A stretch of 47,161 bases of DNA, taken from assembly GCA_045616685.1 (NCBI GenBank), contig JAZLHF010000018.1, forward strand, positions 1 to 47,161, read 5' to 3'. Shown one piece after another: positions 9,458-18,245 of the stretch (positions are counted from its first letter, which is position 1; each line of letters begins with the position of its first letter). This DNA is from UBA1764 sp045616685 (lineage in GTDB: Bacteria > Bacillota > Clostridia > Peptostreptococcales > Anaerovoracaceae). Below the pieces are notes generated by a model. It was not told where the DNA came from, did no database searches, and saw only the letters and a program-made list of their open reading frames with translations. The position numbers were made by a program, and so were the translations under genes.

Positions 9458-11074
9458 TTATTTCTTAAATTTTCTCACGATTTTTGCTATCGTTTTACCC
9501 TTTGGAAGGCCCTCGAGTTCTTCAATTGTAAGGGTCCCAATTTTGAGCGCAACTACTATATAAACTATTACTCCGGCCAAAATCGCTATCATGCACGAAA
9601 ATGCGTTGCCAAAGAAGCCGTATCCCAAGTTATAAACACCATATGCTACAGCGCCCATAACTGCGGACGAGATAACTGGCTTTAAGATAGTCAGTTTATA
9701 ATCAAACTTCGTCCTAGTATACTTTATAACGCCGATAAAATCTAAAATTGCTGATACGGCATAAGCTGTTAATGTACCAAAGGCTGCTCCTTTAACATTA
9801 AGACTTGGAATTCCTGTTAGGATAAACGTTACACACACTTTAGCTACAGCACCTATTGCAAGATTTCTAACAGGAATAATCTGCTTCCCTACCCCTTGGA
9901 GTATGCCTGTAAGTGCATGAGTAAGTCCAAGGAAGATTACGCTTATCGCAAGTATTGATAAACAAGGAGCGGCGTTAATTGCGCTCTCTCTTTGACCAGG
10001 ATAAAGAAGCATGAGGATTGGTTTAGATAAAACACTCATTCCAATTGCACATGGAGCAGCGATAATCATTGTGTATCTAATTCCAAGCCTAATGCTGTCC
10101 TGCATGAACTGAGTTTCTTTTCTCATAAATGCAGATGCAACAAGAGGAACCATACTAATAGACACTGCCTGAGTCAATACCTGTGGAAAGTTAATCATAG
10201 GTTGAGCGAAACCTGTAAGTTCACCATAAAGTGAGTTTGCAACTTCTGCATTATAGCCAATTGCCATTAAGCGCCTACCTACGACCATCATATCAATGGT
10301 ATTCATTATAGGAAGTACTGCAGATCCAATTGTGATAGGAACTGCAATAACTAATATTTCTTTTAATATCTTGCCTGTCGATGAAACTTTAGTTTCGTCA
10401 GAAGTTTCGCACTCAACAAGAATTTGCTTTTTACTTCTAAAGAATACGATTGCAATGCCTATAAATCCGAAGATTCCACCAGCTGTTGCGCCAAAAGATG
10501 CTCCTGCAGCAGCATATTCAACTCCCTTTGGAAGAAGGAAGATTGCAAGGCCAAGACCAAGAGCTACTCTAAACAACTGCTCAACAACCTGTGATACTGC
10601 GGTTGGCTTCATGTTTTGACGCCCCTGGAAAAATCCACGATATGCAGACATAAGTGGGCAGAACAATAATGCCGGAGCAATAGCTATCATACAATAGTAT
10701 GCTTTCGGAGTATCAAGGTAAGTCCCTGTAAGCCATTTCGAAGCAAGAATCAAACCTACTGACGTAACGATGCCCGTGCAAAGAAGTAAGTAAAATGATG
10801 ATCTAAATACTTTGTAAGCCTCTTTAGGTCTATGAACAGCATTTCTTTCAGCCACCATTCTTGCAATGGCTGTAGGGATACCTGCAATTGCTAACGTCAA
10901 AAACAAGTTGTAGATAGGATAGGCTTTTTGATAATAGCCCATTCCTTCTGCCCCGATAATATTGCCCAGAGGAATTCTAAATGCTGCGCCAAGAACTTTA
11001 ATTAAAAGTCCTGCAAGGCCCAGAATGACAGTTCCCCCTATGAAACTTTTATTTTGGTTTTCCTGTTTTTCCAT
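9458..11074 (-). CDS. SpoVB/MurJ-type polysaccharide (lipid II) flippase, YabM-like
   Basis: Integral membrane protein of 538 residues with about 14 hydrophobic segments, in the MATE-like polysaccharide exporter superfamily that includes SpoVB and MurJ. Its N-terminus (FIGGTVILGLAGLLIKVLGAAFRIPL) is typical. The place after mfd equals B. subtilis yabM. It likely flips a lipid-linked cell-wall precursor; whether lipid II or another glycan cannot be read from sequence. The start ATG lacks a Shine-Dalgarno site and lies only 9 nt from an extended -10 box, so the message may be almost leaderless. Confidence 0.88.
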   Translation of the reverse strand: MEKQENQNKSFIGGTVILGLAGLLIKVLGAAFRIPLGNIIGAEGMGYYQKAYPIYNLFLTLAIAGIPTAIARMVAERNAVHRPKEAYKVFRSSFYLLLCTGIVTSVGLILASKWLTGTYLDTPKAYYCMIAIAPALLFCPLMSAYRGFFQGRQNMKPTAVSQVVEQLFRVALGLGLAIFLLPKGVEYAAAGASFGATAGGIFGFIGIAIVFFRSKKQILVECETSDETKVSSTGKILKEILVIAVPITIGSAVLPIMNTIDMMVVGRRLMAIGYNAEVANSLYGELTGFAQPMINFPQVLTQAVSISMVPLVASAFMRKETQFMQDSIRLGIRYTMIIAAPCAIGMSVLSKPILMLLYPGQRESAINAAPCLSILAISVIFLGLTHALTGILQGVGKQIIPVRNLAIGAVAKVCVTFILTGIPSLNVKGAAFGTLTAYAVSAILDFIGVIKYTRTKFDYKLTILKPVISSAVMGAVAYGVYNLGYGFFGNAFSCMIAILAGVIVYIVVALKIGTLTIEELEGLPKGKTIAKIVRKFKK

Positions 11075-11083
11075 ATTAAAGGT

Positions 11084-11092
11084 ATTATATCA
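11084..11092 (-). promoter_or_regulatory. Extended -10 promoter immediately upstream of the flippase gene
   Basis: Minus strand TGA-TATAAT, 9 nt before the ATG at 11074, just past the mfd stop. No Shine-Dalgarno site fits in between, suggesting a leader of 0-3 nt. Confidence 0.55.
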
Positions 11093-11097
11093 CGAAT

Positions 11098-14000
11098 TTA
11101 GCCCATTAACTCGAATACATTAAGTGCTTCTTCTGTCGCCGGGGCTGATTTTAATGTCAAACTGAACTTCGGCTGAACGCCTCCATAGATTGTAAGTCTA
11201 AGGTCATACGCATCAAGAAGTTTCTCAATAACCTCTGGGTTAAGGGCATCTTCATTTTCAAAGATAAATATAAGCTCCCCCTGCTGAAGAACAATCTTTG
11301 AAACCCCAAGTTTACTTGCTTTGTTATGAAGAAGCGCAATGTCAAGAAGATTGCCAACTTCTTCTGGAATTTCACCAAACCTATCAAGAAGTTCACTGCT
11401 AACTTCAATTTGCTCATCGAGACTGCTGACGCTTGCGATACGCTTGTACATATCAAGTCTAATAATTTCATCACTGATATATTCTTCAGGAATGTAAGCG
11501 CTAACATTAAGATTAACTTCCGTATCAGTTTCGATTTCTGGTTTAAGTTCCACGCCCTCCTGCTGAGCTTTAAGTTCACGAACAGCCTCATCAACCAACT
11601 TGCAATAAAGTTCATATCCAACGGAAAGCATGTGCCCTGATTGCTCAACCCCCAGGACATTTCCAGCCCCTCTAATTTCAAGATCTCTCATAGCAATTCT
11701 AAAGCCCGAGCCAAATTCAGTAAACTCCTTAATCGCGCGAAGTCTCTTTTCAGCAATTTCACTAAGCTGTTTATCTTTTTTATATGTTAAATATGCATAG
11801 GCAATTCTATTTGTCCTGCCAACACGGCCACGAAGCTGATAAAGCTGAGATAGGCCAAACTTGTCAGCATCAAGAACTACCAACGTGTTTACATTAGGGA
11901 TGTCGAGGCCAGATTCAATGATAGTTGTTGCGACAAGGACATTATACTTCCCTTCAGAAAAGTCCATCATTACATCTTCTAATGCAGTTTCACTCATTTG
12001 TCCATGCCCAACAGCGATCTTTGACTCAGGAATCAACTTCCTAAGTCGGTCAGCGACAGCTAGGATTCCCTTTACCCTGTTATACACAACATATACCTGG
12101 CCTCCACGAGCAAGTTCCCTTCTAATTGCATCAGCAATTAAGTTATCTTCCTCTTCAACTACATAGGTTTGCACAGGGAATCTGTCTTCAGGAGGCTCTG
12201 CAATAATTGACATATTACGAATACCTGTAAGTGACATATGAAGTGTTCGAGGAATTGGGGTAGCCGATAATGTCAGAACATCAACATTAGATTTAAGTTT
12301 TTTAATTCTTTCTTTATGTTCAACGCCGAAGCGCTGTTCTTCATCCACAACAAGAAGCCCAAGATCTTTAAACTTAACATCATCAGAAAGAAGTCTATGA
12401 GTTCCAATCAAAAGATCGACTTCGCCGCGAAAAACCTTTTTAACAATTTCATCTTGCTGCTTAGGCGTTCTAAATCTGCTAAGCATTTCAATGTTGAATG
12501 GATAGCCAGCAAGTCTATTTAAGAAAGTATGGTAATGTTGATTTGCGAGGATTGTTGTTGGAACTAAAATTGCAGCCTGCTTGCCTTGCTCTAGGCACTT
12601 AAAAATTGCTCGGGCAGCGACCTCTGTTTTGCCATATCCAACATCGCCGCAAAGAAGTCTATCCATAGCGCTATCGCTTTGCATGTCAGCTTTGATCTCT
12701 TCTGTGGCTTTAAGCTGGTCATCAGTCTCTTCGTAAGGAAATCTTTCTTCAAATTCTCTTTGCCAAGATGAATCAGAATCAAATCTAAACCCCAAAGTCG
12801 CCTGCCTTTCAGCTGCTGCCTTAAGGAAGTCTTCTGCCATATCGCGAATAGCAGCTTTAACTCTTTCCTTGGTTTTGTTCCAATCGCCGCTTGAAAGCTT
12901 ATTTACTCTTGGAGTAACTGCATCGCTTCCGACATACTTTTGCAAAATGTTAAGTTGATCCACAGGAACATATAAAACATCATTGCCAGCATATTCAATT
13001 CTAAGGTAATCTTTAGTCGAACCATTCGTCGTCATCTTTTGAACGCCAACAAAGCGCCCAACGCCATGTGCTTCATGAACTACATAATCACCCTTCTTTA
13101 TGTCGGTAAAGTTCTTTATTTCTCTACCCTTCTCTTTTCTAATTCTGCGTTTTTTGCTATATGGAAAGATTTCAGAATCAGTTAAAAAGAGCTTTTTTTC
13201 TTCAGGATATTCCGTACCTGATACAAGCGTGCCATCACGAAGAATTACGCCTTCAAGTTTTGCCCCGGTCAGAAAATCTTTTAAATTAATGAGACGATCA
13301 GCTGTAGAGCAAGCAATTGTAATTTCGTATCCACGCTTAATAAAATCGCGCAAATCTTTTTCAAAGATATCCATGTGGCCGCCATAAACTGGAGCCTGTC
13401 TTGTTTCAATCTTAAGATCTACATTAGGATGTCCAAGTGGATAAAAATAGTAATCAGCATTGGGAAGTTCTACATCTTCATCCATACGGTCAGGATCATC
13501 AATTAAAATCTTGCTGTCTTTTGCAAGATAGTTCCAAAGATTGGTACTGCCGCCCGCAATGTCAGCAGGATTAACCTTGACCTCGGAAATATTTTTAAGC
13601 GATCTTTGTGTGTATGAATCAAACACTCTAATCGCATCAACATCTAAATCAAAGAACTCAATTCGAACAGGATTTTCATACCCTATTGCAAAGATATCAA
13701 GAATATCACCACGAAGGGCAAACTGGCCTGGAGCCTCGCAAAGCTCTTCTCTTGCATAACCCATGTTCACAAGCCTTGTTACAAGCTCGTCTCTCGTGAT
13801 TTGAGTTCCAATTTTTAAATTTAATGAATCTTTTAAGAATTCGTTCGGATTCGGAAGCGTCTTTAATGCAGACAAAACCGGAGCGACAACAATTAAGTCC
13901 TCGCCCTCAAGCATCGCATTAAGGACCTTAAGTCTATCAAAAGTATTATTCTTGCTTTTTGCATCGTACTTAAAGTCTTCCTCTAATGCATCTGGTAGAA

Positions 14001-14145
14001 CATAAACTGGTTTAGACGCAAAAAAGGACAGGTCTGTTGCAATTCGATCTGCCCTAGCCGGGCTTGCCGCAATTATCAATTCCTGCCCAGGTATTTGACT
14101 AGCAAAGCGCGCTATTCGATTTTCTGAAATTCCGCTTACTATCAT
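11098..14145 (-). CDS. mfd: Transcription-repair coupling factor
   Basis: Removes stalled RNA polymerase and recruits UvrA. It has an N-terminal UvrB-like module, an RNA-polymerase-interacting domain (KGDYVVHEAHGVGRFVG near residue 363), a RecG-like helicase with Walker A GDVGYGKTE, the DEEQ box and motif VI QLRGRVGR, then a C-terminal TRCF domain. At 1015 residues it is 130-160 shorter than E. coli or B. subtilis Mfd. Much of the loss is in the N-terminal half, where ISEVKVNPA runs almost directly into the STNLWNYL segment. The translocase is complete. Its start abuts the pth stop. Confidence 0.95.
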   Translation of the reverse strand: MIVSGISENRIARFASQIPGQELIIAASPARADRIATDLSFFASKPVYVLPDALEEDFKYDAKSKNNTFDRLKVLNAMLEGEDLIVVAPVLSALKTLPNPNEFLKDSLNLKIGTQITRDELVTRLVNMGYAREELCEAPGQFALRGDILDIFAIGYENPVRIEFFDLDVDAIRVFDSYTQRSLKNISEVKVNPADIAGGSTNLWNYLAKDSKILIDDPDRMDEDVELPNADYYFYPLGHPNVDLKIETRQAPVYGGHMDIFEKDLRDFIKRGYEITIACSTADRLINLKDFLTGAKLEGVILRDGTLVSGTEYPEEKKLFLTDSEIFPYSKKRRIRKEKGREIKNFTDIKKGDYVVHEAHGVGRFVGVQKMTTNGSTKDYLRIEYAGNDVLYVPVDQLNILQKYVGSDAVTPRVNKLSSGDWNKTKERVKAAIRDMAEDFLKAAAERQATLGFRFDSDSSWQREFEERFPYEETDDQLKATEEIKADMQSDSAMDRLLCGDVGYGKTEVAARAIFKCLEQGKQAAILVPTTILANQHYHTFLNRLAGYPFNIEMLSRFRTPKQQDEIVKKVFRGEVDLLIGTHRLLSDDVKFKDLGLLVVDEEQRFGVEHKERIKKLKSNVDVLTLSATPIPRTLHMSLTGIRNMSIIAEPPEDRFPVQTYVVEEEDNLIADAIRRELARGGQVYVVYNRVKGILAVADRLRKLIPESKIAVGHGQMSETALEDVMMDFSEGKYNVLVATTIIESGLDIPNVNTLVVLDADKFGLSQLYQLRGRVGRTNRIAYAYLTYKKDKQLSEIAEKRLRAIKEFTEFGSGFRIAMRDLEIRGAGNVLGVEQSGHMLSVGYELYCKLVDEAVRELKAQQEGVELKPEIETDTEVNLNVSAYIPEEYISDEIIRLDMYKRIASVSSLDEQIEVSSELLDRFGEIPEEVGNLLDIALLHNKASKLGVSKIVLQQGELIFIFENEDALNPEVIEKLLDAYDLRLTIYGGVQPKFSLTLKSAPATEEALNVFELMG

Positions 14146-14706
14146 TTATTTATGATTGTATTTTTGCATTGCATCATCAACACCGCGTTCTACAATGCAA
14201 ATTGCAGCGTCAGCTGCTTCTTTAATAGTTTCAGTTAAAATCTTCTGGTCTTCTATAGGAACTTTCCCGATAACAAACTTGTCAAGAGGAATCGCGCCAT
14301 GGTCACCAAGTCCGACCCTGATTCTTGCAAAGTTGTCATACTGAAGTTGATATATAACAGATTTCATTCCGTTGTGGCTACCGCTACTTCCCGATGGGCG
14401 AATGCGAAGTGCCCCCAAAGGAATGTCTACGTCATCATAAATGACAATCAAATGATCAGGAGTTTCTTTATAGAACTCCATTATTGGACGCAGAGCTTCT
14501 CCTGAAAGATTCATGAAGGTCTGTGGTTTAACAAGTACCACTTTTTCAGAACCTAACAGTCCTTCTCCAAGCAATGCTTTAAATTTTAGTTTTGTAATTG
14601 ATATTCCTAAACGCGAAGAAAGCACATCAAGGGTTTTAAAGCCCATGTTGTGCCTCGTGTCTTCGTACTGCTGTCCAGGATTACCTAAGCCGCAGATAAT
14701 ATACAT
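14146..14706 (-). CDS. pth: Peptidyl-tRNA hydrolase
   Basis: Recycles peptidyl-tRNA released by ribosomes. At 186 residues it is standard. The N-terminus GLGNPGQQYEDTRHNMGF carries the conserved Asn and the catalytic His. VIYDDVDIPLG holds the catalytic Asp, and RPSGSSGSHNGMKS the tRNA-binding part. It lies between prs and mfd as in Bacillus and is co-transcribed with both; prs ends 3 nt before it. Confidence 0.97.
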   Translation of the reverse strand: MYIICGLGNPGQQYEDTRHNMGFKTLDVLSSRLGISITKLKFKALLGEGLLGSEKVVLVKPQTFMNLSGEALRPIMEFYKETPDHLIVIYDDVDIPLGALRIRPSGSSGSHNGMKSVIYQLQYDNFARIRVGLGDHGAIPLDKFVIGKVPIEDQKILTETIKEAADAAICIVERGVDDAMQKYNHK

Positions 14707-14708
14707 TT

Positions 14709-15665
14709 TTAGTCGTGATTATAAAGTATACTTAATGATTCGTTTTTGCTTACTCTTCTCATTGCCTCGGCAAGGAGTGGAGCGATTGAAAGAATTGTAA
14801 TCTTTGAAATTCTCTTTTCTTCAGGAACTGGAATTGTGTTAAGTAATACCATCTCTTCGATTGGAGAATTCTGAATTCTTTCGATTGCAGGGCCTGAAAG
14901 AACTGGATGTGTTGCAGTTGCATAAACAGCCTGTGCACCAAACTTCTTTAAAGCCTCTGCTGCATTTGTGATTGTACCTGCAGTATCAATCATATCATCA
15001 ATCATAAGACAAATCTTGCCATCAACATCACCGATGATATTCATTACTTCGGATACATTTGCCTTTGGACGACGTTTATCAATAATTGCAATTGGACAAT
15101 TGAAATAATGAGCAAAATTTCTTGCACGAGTTACGCTGCCGTGATCTGGAGACACAACGACAAGATCCTTTGATGCAAAATCTTTTTCAAGGAAGTACTG
15201 AGCAAGTACAGGCATCCCCTCGAGATGATTTACTGGAATATCAAAGTACCCTTGAATCTGTGGGGCATGTAAGTCTACGGTGAGAATACTATCAGCGCCT
15301 GCGACACCTAAAATGTCTGCCACAAGTTTTGCTGAGATTGGATCCCTTGGTTTTGCCTTACGATCCTGACGTGCATAACCGTAATATGGAATTACAGCAG
15401 TAATCTTTCCTACTGATGCACGTTTCATAGCATCCATCATAATGCACAGTTCCATAATGTTATGGTTTACTGGTAAGCCCGTAGGCTGAATGATAAATAC
15501 TTCTTTACCTCTAACGGTTTCTGTAATGTTAACAGAAATTTCTCCGTCAGAGAACTTTCCAAGATTGCACTGCCCAAGAGGGATTCCTAAAATCTCAGAA
15601 ATTTCTTTTGCGAGCTCTGGATGTGAAGTTCCAGTAAAAATCATTACGTCTTCCTTGTTCGCCAT
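14709..15665 (-). CDS. prs: Ribose-phosphate pyrophosphokinase (PRPP synthetase)
   Basis: Makes PRPP from ribose 5-phosphate and ATP for nucleotide, His and Trp synthesis. At 318 residues it is class I length. Visible are the flexible-loop segment YYGYARQDRKAKPRDPIS, the metal site around VDLHAPQIQGYF, and the PRPP motif MIDDMIDTAGT. It follows spoVG by 23 nt and shares its promoter. purR, whose product senses PRPP in Bacillus, lies just upstream. Confidence 0.97.
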   Translation of the reverse strand: MANKEDVMIFTGTSHPELAKEISEILGIPLGQCNLGKFSDGEISVNITETVRGKEVFIIQPTGLPVNHNIMELCIMMDAMKRASVGKITAVIPYYGYARQDRKAKPRDPISAKLVADILGVAGADSILTVDLHAPQIQGYFDIPVNHLEGMPVLAQYFLEKDFASKDLVVVSPDHGSVTRARNFAHYFNCPIAIIDKRRPKANVSEVMNIIGDVDGKICLMIDDMIDTAGTITNAAEALKKFGAQAVYATATHPVLSGPAIERIQNSPIEEMVLLNTIPVPEEKRISKITILSIAPLLAEAMRRVSKNESLSILYNHD

Positions 15666-15688
15666 TTTAGTTTTGTCCTTTCGCGAAT

Positions 15689-15949
15689 TTATTGTTCAGC
15701 TAATGTTTCTTTATACTTAACTAAGATAGCATCACTAAGCTTAGTTCTAGTATCGCTATTCAGAGGATGTGCGATGTCTTTATATTCTTCGCCGATTCTC
15801 TTGCTTGGCATTGCAATAAATAATCCGTTTTCGCCATCGATGACCTTTATGTCATGAACAACGAACTCATCATCAAAAGTAACTGAAGCAACTGCTTTCA
15901 TCTTTCCGCCATTTTCCATTAAGCGGAGTCTAATATCTGTAATCTGCAT
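15689..15949 (-). CDS. spoVG: SpoVG family regulator
   Basis: Small RNA/DNA-binding regulator of 86 residues; the conserved core VTFDDEFVVHDIKVIDGENGLFIAMPSKR is present. In Bacillus it influences septation and sporulation, and it is conserved in non-sporulating relatives as a post-transcriptional regulator. The location purR-spoVG-prs is conserved except that yabJ and glmU are absent. The ribosome site (AGGCGAC) is imperfect and a short GCTCAT/ATGAGC stem (15963-15977) sits just before it in the leader. Confidence 0.95.
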   Translation of the reverse strand: MQITDIRLRLMENGGKMKAVASVTFDDEFVVHDIKVIDGENGLFIAMPSKRIGEEYKDIAHPLNSDTRTKLSDAILVKYKETLAEQ

Positions 15950-16024
15950 CTGGTCGCCTATCGCTCATCTAATGAGCACTCGATTACGATAACTGATATT
16001 ATGTCGTTTTATTATGTTCCTTCA

Positions 16025-16053
16025 ATTATACTCTTTTTGTGAAGTTATCACAA
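16025..16053 (-). promoter_or_regulatory. Promoter of the spoVG-prs-pth-mfd operon
   Basis: Minus strand TTGTGA (16048-16053), 17-nt spacer, TATAAT (16025-16030). The -35 overlaps the purR stop codon. It gives a leader of about 70 nt before spoVG. Confidence 0.7.
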
Positions 16054-16863
16054 TAAAAATCCATCTTTATTTATGCTAATCTCACAAATCCCATCAGCAA
16101 GTTTTTGTGAATCAACCGTCAACAAAGGGAAGAATTCCTTAACTCTGCCGTGTTTTACATTGTCTACAGCTAAAACTATACCCGCAGCCACGGCTTCGCT
16201 GTCAAATTCTGCTAACATATCACAAAGTCCATTAATTGAACCTCCTCCGCGAATGAAGTCATCGATAATGATAGCTTTTGAGCCAGCTTTAACGGCTCTT
16301 TTGGAAAGTGACATTTTTTGAATTCTGTCAGAAGAGCCTGAAAAATAGTTAATTGATACAGTTGAACCATCTGTAACCTTTGGCTCACGTCTTACAACAA
16401 CCAATGGAAGACCAAGAATTTGAGCTGTATATTCGGCTACTGCAATACCTTTCGTCTCAACTGTTATTACCAAATCTGCCCCTAAATTTGCAAATTTCTT
16501 TGCGAAAACACTACCAGCGCCTTCAGCGAACTTAGGATCAAATAAAATATCTGATAGATAAATGAATCCAGAGCCAAGAGCTCTATCAGGCTCGCTAACG
16601 CGAGACTGCGCATACTCCATGAATTCTAATACCTTCGCATTTGAAATATTTGGAATAAACTTTACGCCGCCCTTTGCCCCCATGCTTGTGACTACGGTTC
16701 CGTTTTCTTGTGTTTCTAGAGCTTCCTTAATTACTTTAAGGTCCTCGCTAATACTTGATTTAGCGCAATTAAACTTCTCAGCAAAATAGCTGAGTGGAAA
16801 ATCTTCATTCGGATGTGATGTTAATGTTTGCATCATTATGCAAACACGCACTGATCTTTTCAC
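16048..16863 (-). CDS. purR: Purine operon repressor PurR
   Basis: Bacillus-type PurR of 271 residues: an N-terminal winged helix (residues ~1-75) joined to a phosphoribosyltransferase-like effector domain with the PRPP motif IIIDDFIRGGGS. It represses purine genes and is relieved by PRPP. The start is GTG, sharing its G with the murC stop (TAGTG). ATG codons 10-11 codons later would cut into the DNA-binding domain, so GTG is preferred. It lies directly upstream of the spoVG-prs promoter. Confidence 0.94.
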   Translation of the reverse strand: MKRSVRVCIMMQTLTSHPNEDFPLSYFAEKFNCAKSSISEDLKVIKEALETQENGTVVTSMGAKGGVKFIPNISNAKVLEFMEYAQSRVSEPDRALGSGFIYLSDILFDPKFAEGAGSVFAKKFANLGADLVITVETKGIAVAEYTAQILGLPLVVVRREPKVTDGSTVSINYFSGSSDRIQKMSLSKRAVKAGSKAIIIDDFIRGGGSINGLCDMLAEFDSEAVAAGIVLAVDNVKHGRVKEFFPLLTVDSQKLADGICEISINKDGFLL

Positions 16864-18245
16864 TACTTATCCTTTTCTAAAATAATTTCGCCTACTTTAT
16901 AAATATCTCCAGCACCCATAGTGATTACTAAATCACCTTCGTTAGCATTGTTAATGACAAAGTCCGCCATGCTTTCGAACTCTGGCATAAAGTATACCTC
17001 TTTGTCAGGGTGTTGTTTCTTAATTTCTTCTTGAAGTTTCTTTGAAGAAAGCTTATAAATATTCTTTTCTCTTGCTGCATAAATTTCAGCTAAGATCAAC
17101 TTATCTGCATTACCAAAGGCGTTTGCAAACTGATCAAATAATGCGAGAGTTCTTGTATATGTGTGAGGTTGGAACAAACACCAAATCTTATTATGTGGTA
17201 TATTTGTTGCAGCTGACAGTGTCGCTTTAATTTCGGTTGGATGATGAGCATAGTCATCAATAATGGTAAGATTATTCTTTGTTCTGCCAACAATATCAAA
17301 TCTTCTTTGCGTTCCAGCAAAGCTTTCAAGTGTCTTCTTGATAATATCAATATCAACACCCATCACAATGCAAGCAGCTGTTGCGGCGAGGCTATTCAAA
17401 ACGTTATGCTCGCCAGGAATTGAAAGCTGAATTCTGGTCTTGAGTTCGCCACTTTGATAGAGATCAAAGCTTGGGCACCCTTTGGCATTAAATTTAATAT
17501 TTTTCGCATAGTAGTTGCTTGCTTCGTTATATCCAAACTTCACTACATTGCAATCAAGTTTTTCTATTACGGCTTGTACGAAAGGATTACCATCATATGC
17601 GATTACATATCCATTCTTAGGCACTTTGCTTGCAAACTCACTAAATGATTTCGCAATATGATCAATATCTTTAAAATAATCCAAATGATCAGAATCAATA
17701 TTTAAGATAACTTCCATCCAAGGTTTAAGCGAAAGAAAACTATCCATATATTCACAAGCTTCTGTCACAAAGTATTCGCTATCTCCTACTTTGTAATTGC
17801 TCTTGAATTGATCAAGAATTCCGCCAACAAGAATAGTCGGTGAAAGCTTAGCCTCTTCCAAGATTAATGAAATCATAGAAGTTGTTGTTGTCTTTCCGTG
17901 AGTTCCGGATATCGCAACAGAAGTTTGATAGTCTTCCATAAGCGCTCCAAGGGCTTCAGCTCTAGTTATGCATGGAACGCCTCTCTTTTTAGCTTCAATA
18001 ATCTCAGGATTTTCCATTGAAACAGCATTGGAATATACCAAAAGATCAGTATCTCCTAAATTGTTTGCTGAATGTTCAAAGAAAATCTGTGCTCCGCAAT
18101 TAGAAAGCTGATCAGTAATAGTGCTCTGCTTCATATCAGAGCCGCTAACCTTATGTCCTCTTGATAAGAAGATTTCAGCTACCGCGGAAAGTCCGATCCC
18201 ACCAATACCTATGCAATGTATATGCTTATAATCCTTTAAATTCAT
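16863..18245 (-). CDS. murC: UDP-N-acetylmuramate--L-alanine ligase
   Basis: Adds the first L-Ala to UDP-MurNAc in peptidoglycan synthesis. At 460 residues it shows the N-terminal UDP-binding loop (HCIGIGGIGLSAVA), the ATP loop SGTHGKTTTTSM near residue 111, the metal/substrate motif EACEYMDSFL and the C-terminal DDYAHHPTEI. The 5' end overlaps thrC by 20 nt and the 3' end overlaps the purR start by one base, so it is in the gltX-thrC-murC-purR run. Confidence 0.97.
   Translation of the reverse strand: MNLKDYKHIHCIGIGGIGLSAVAEIFLSRGHKVSGSDMKQSTITDQLSNCGAQIFFEHSANNLGDTDLLVYSNAVSMENPEIIEAKKRGVPCITRAEALGALMEDYQTSVAISGTHGKTTTTSMISLILEEAKLSPTILVGGILDQFKSNYKVGDSEYFVTEACEYMDSFLSLKPWMEVILNIDSDHLDYFKDIDHIAKSFSEFASKVPKNGYVIAYDGNPFVQAVIEKLDCNVVKFGYNEASNYYAKNIKFNAKGCPSFDLYQSGELKTRIQLSIPGEHNVLNSLAATAACIVMGVDIDIIKKTLESFAGTQRRFDIVGRTKNNLTIIDDYAHHPTEIKATLSAATNIPHNKIWCLFQPHTYTRTLALFDQFANAFGNADKLILAEIYAAREKNIYKLSSKKLQEEIKKQHPDKEVYFMPEFESMADFVINNANEGDLVITMGAGDIYKVGEIILEKDK

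Noticed and set aside
15963..15977. GCTCAT/ATGAGC stem before spoVG
   Set aside because: Only 6 bp with a 3-nt loop; could hide the ribosome site but is too short to claim as a regulator.
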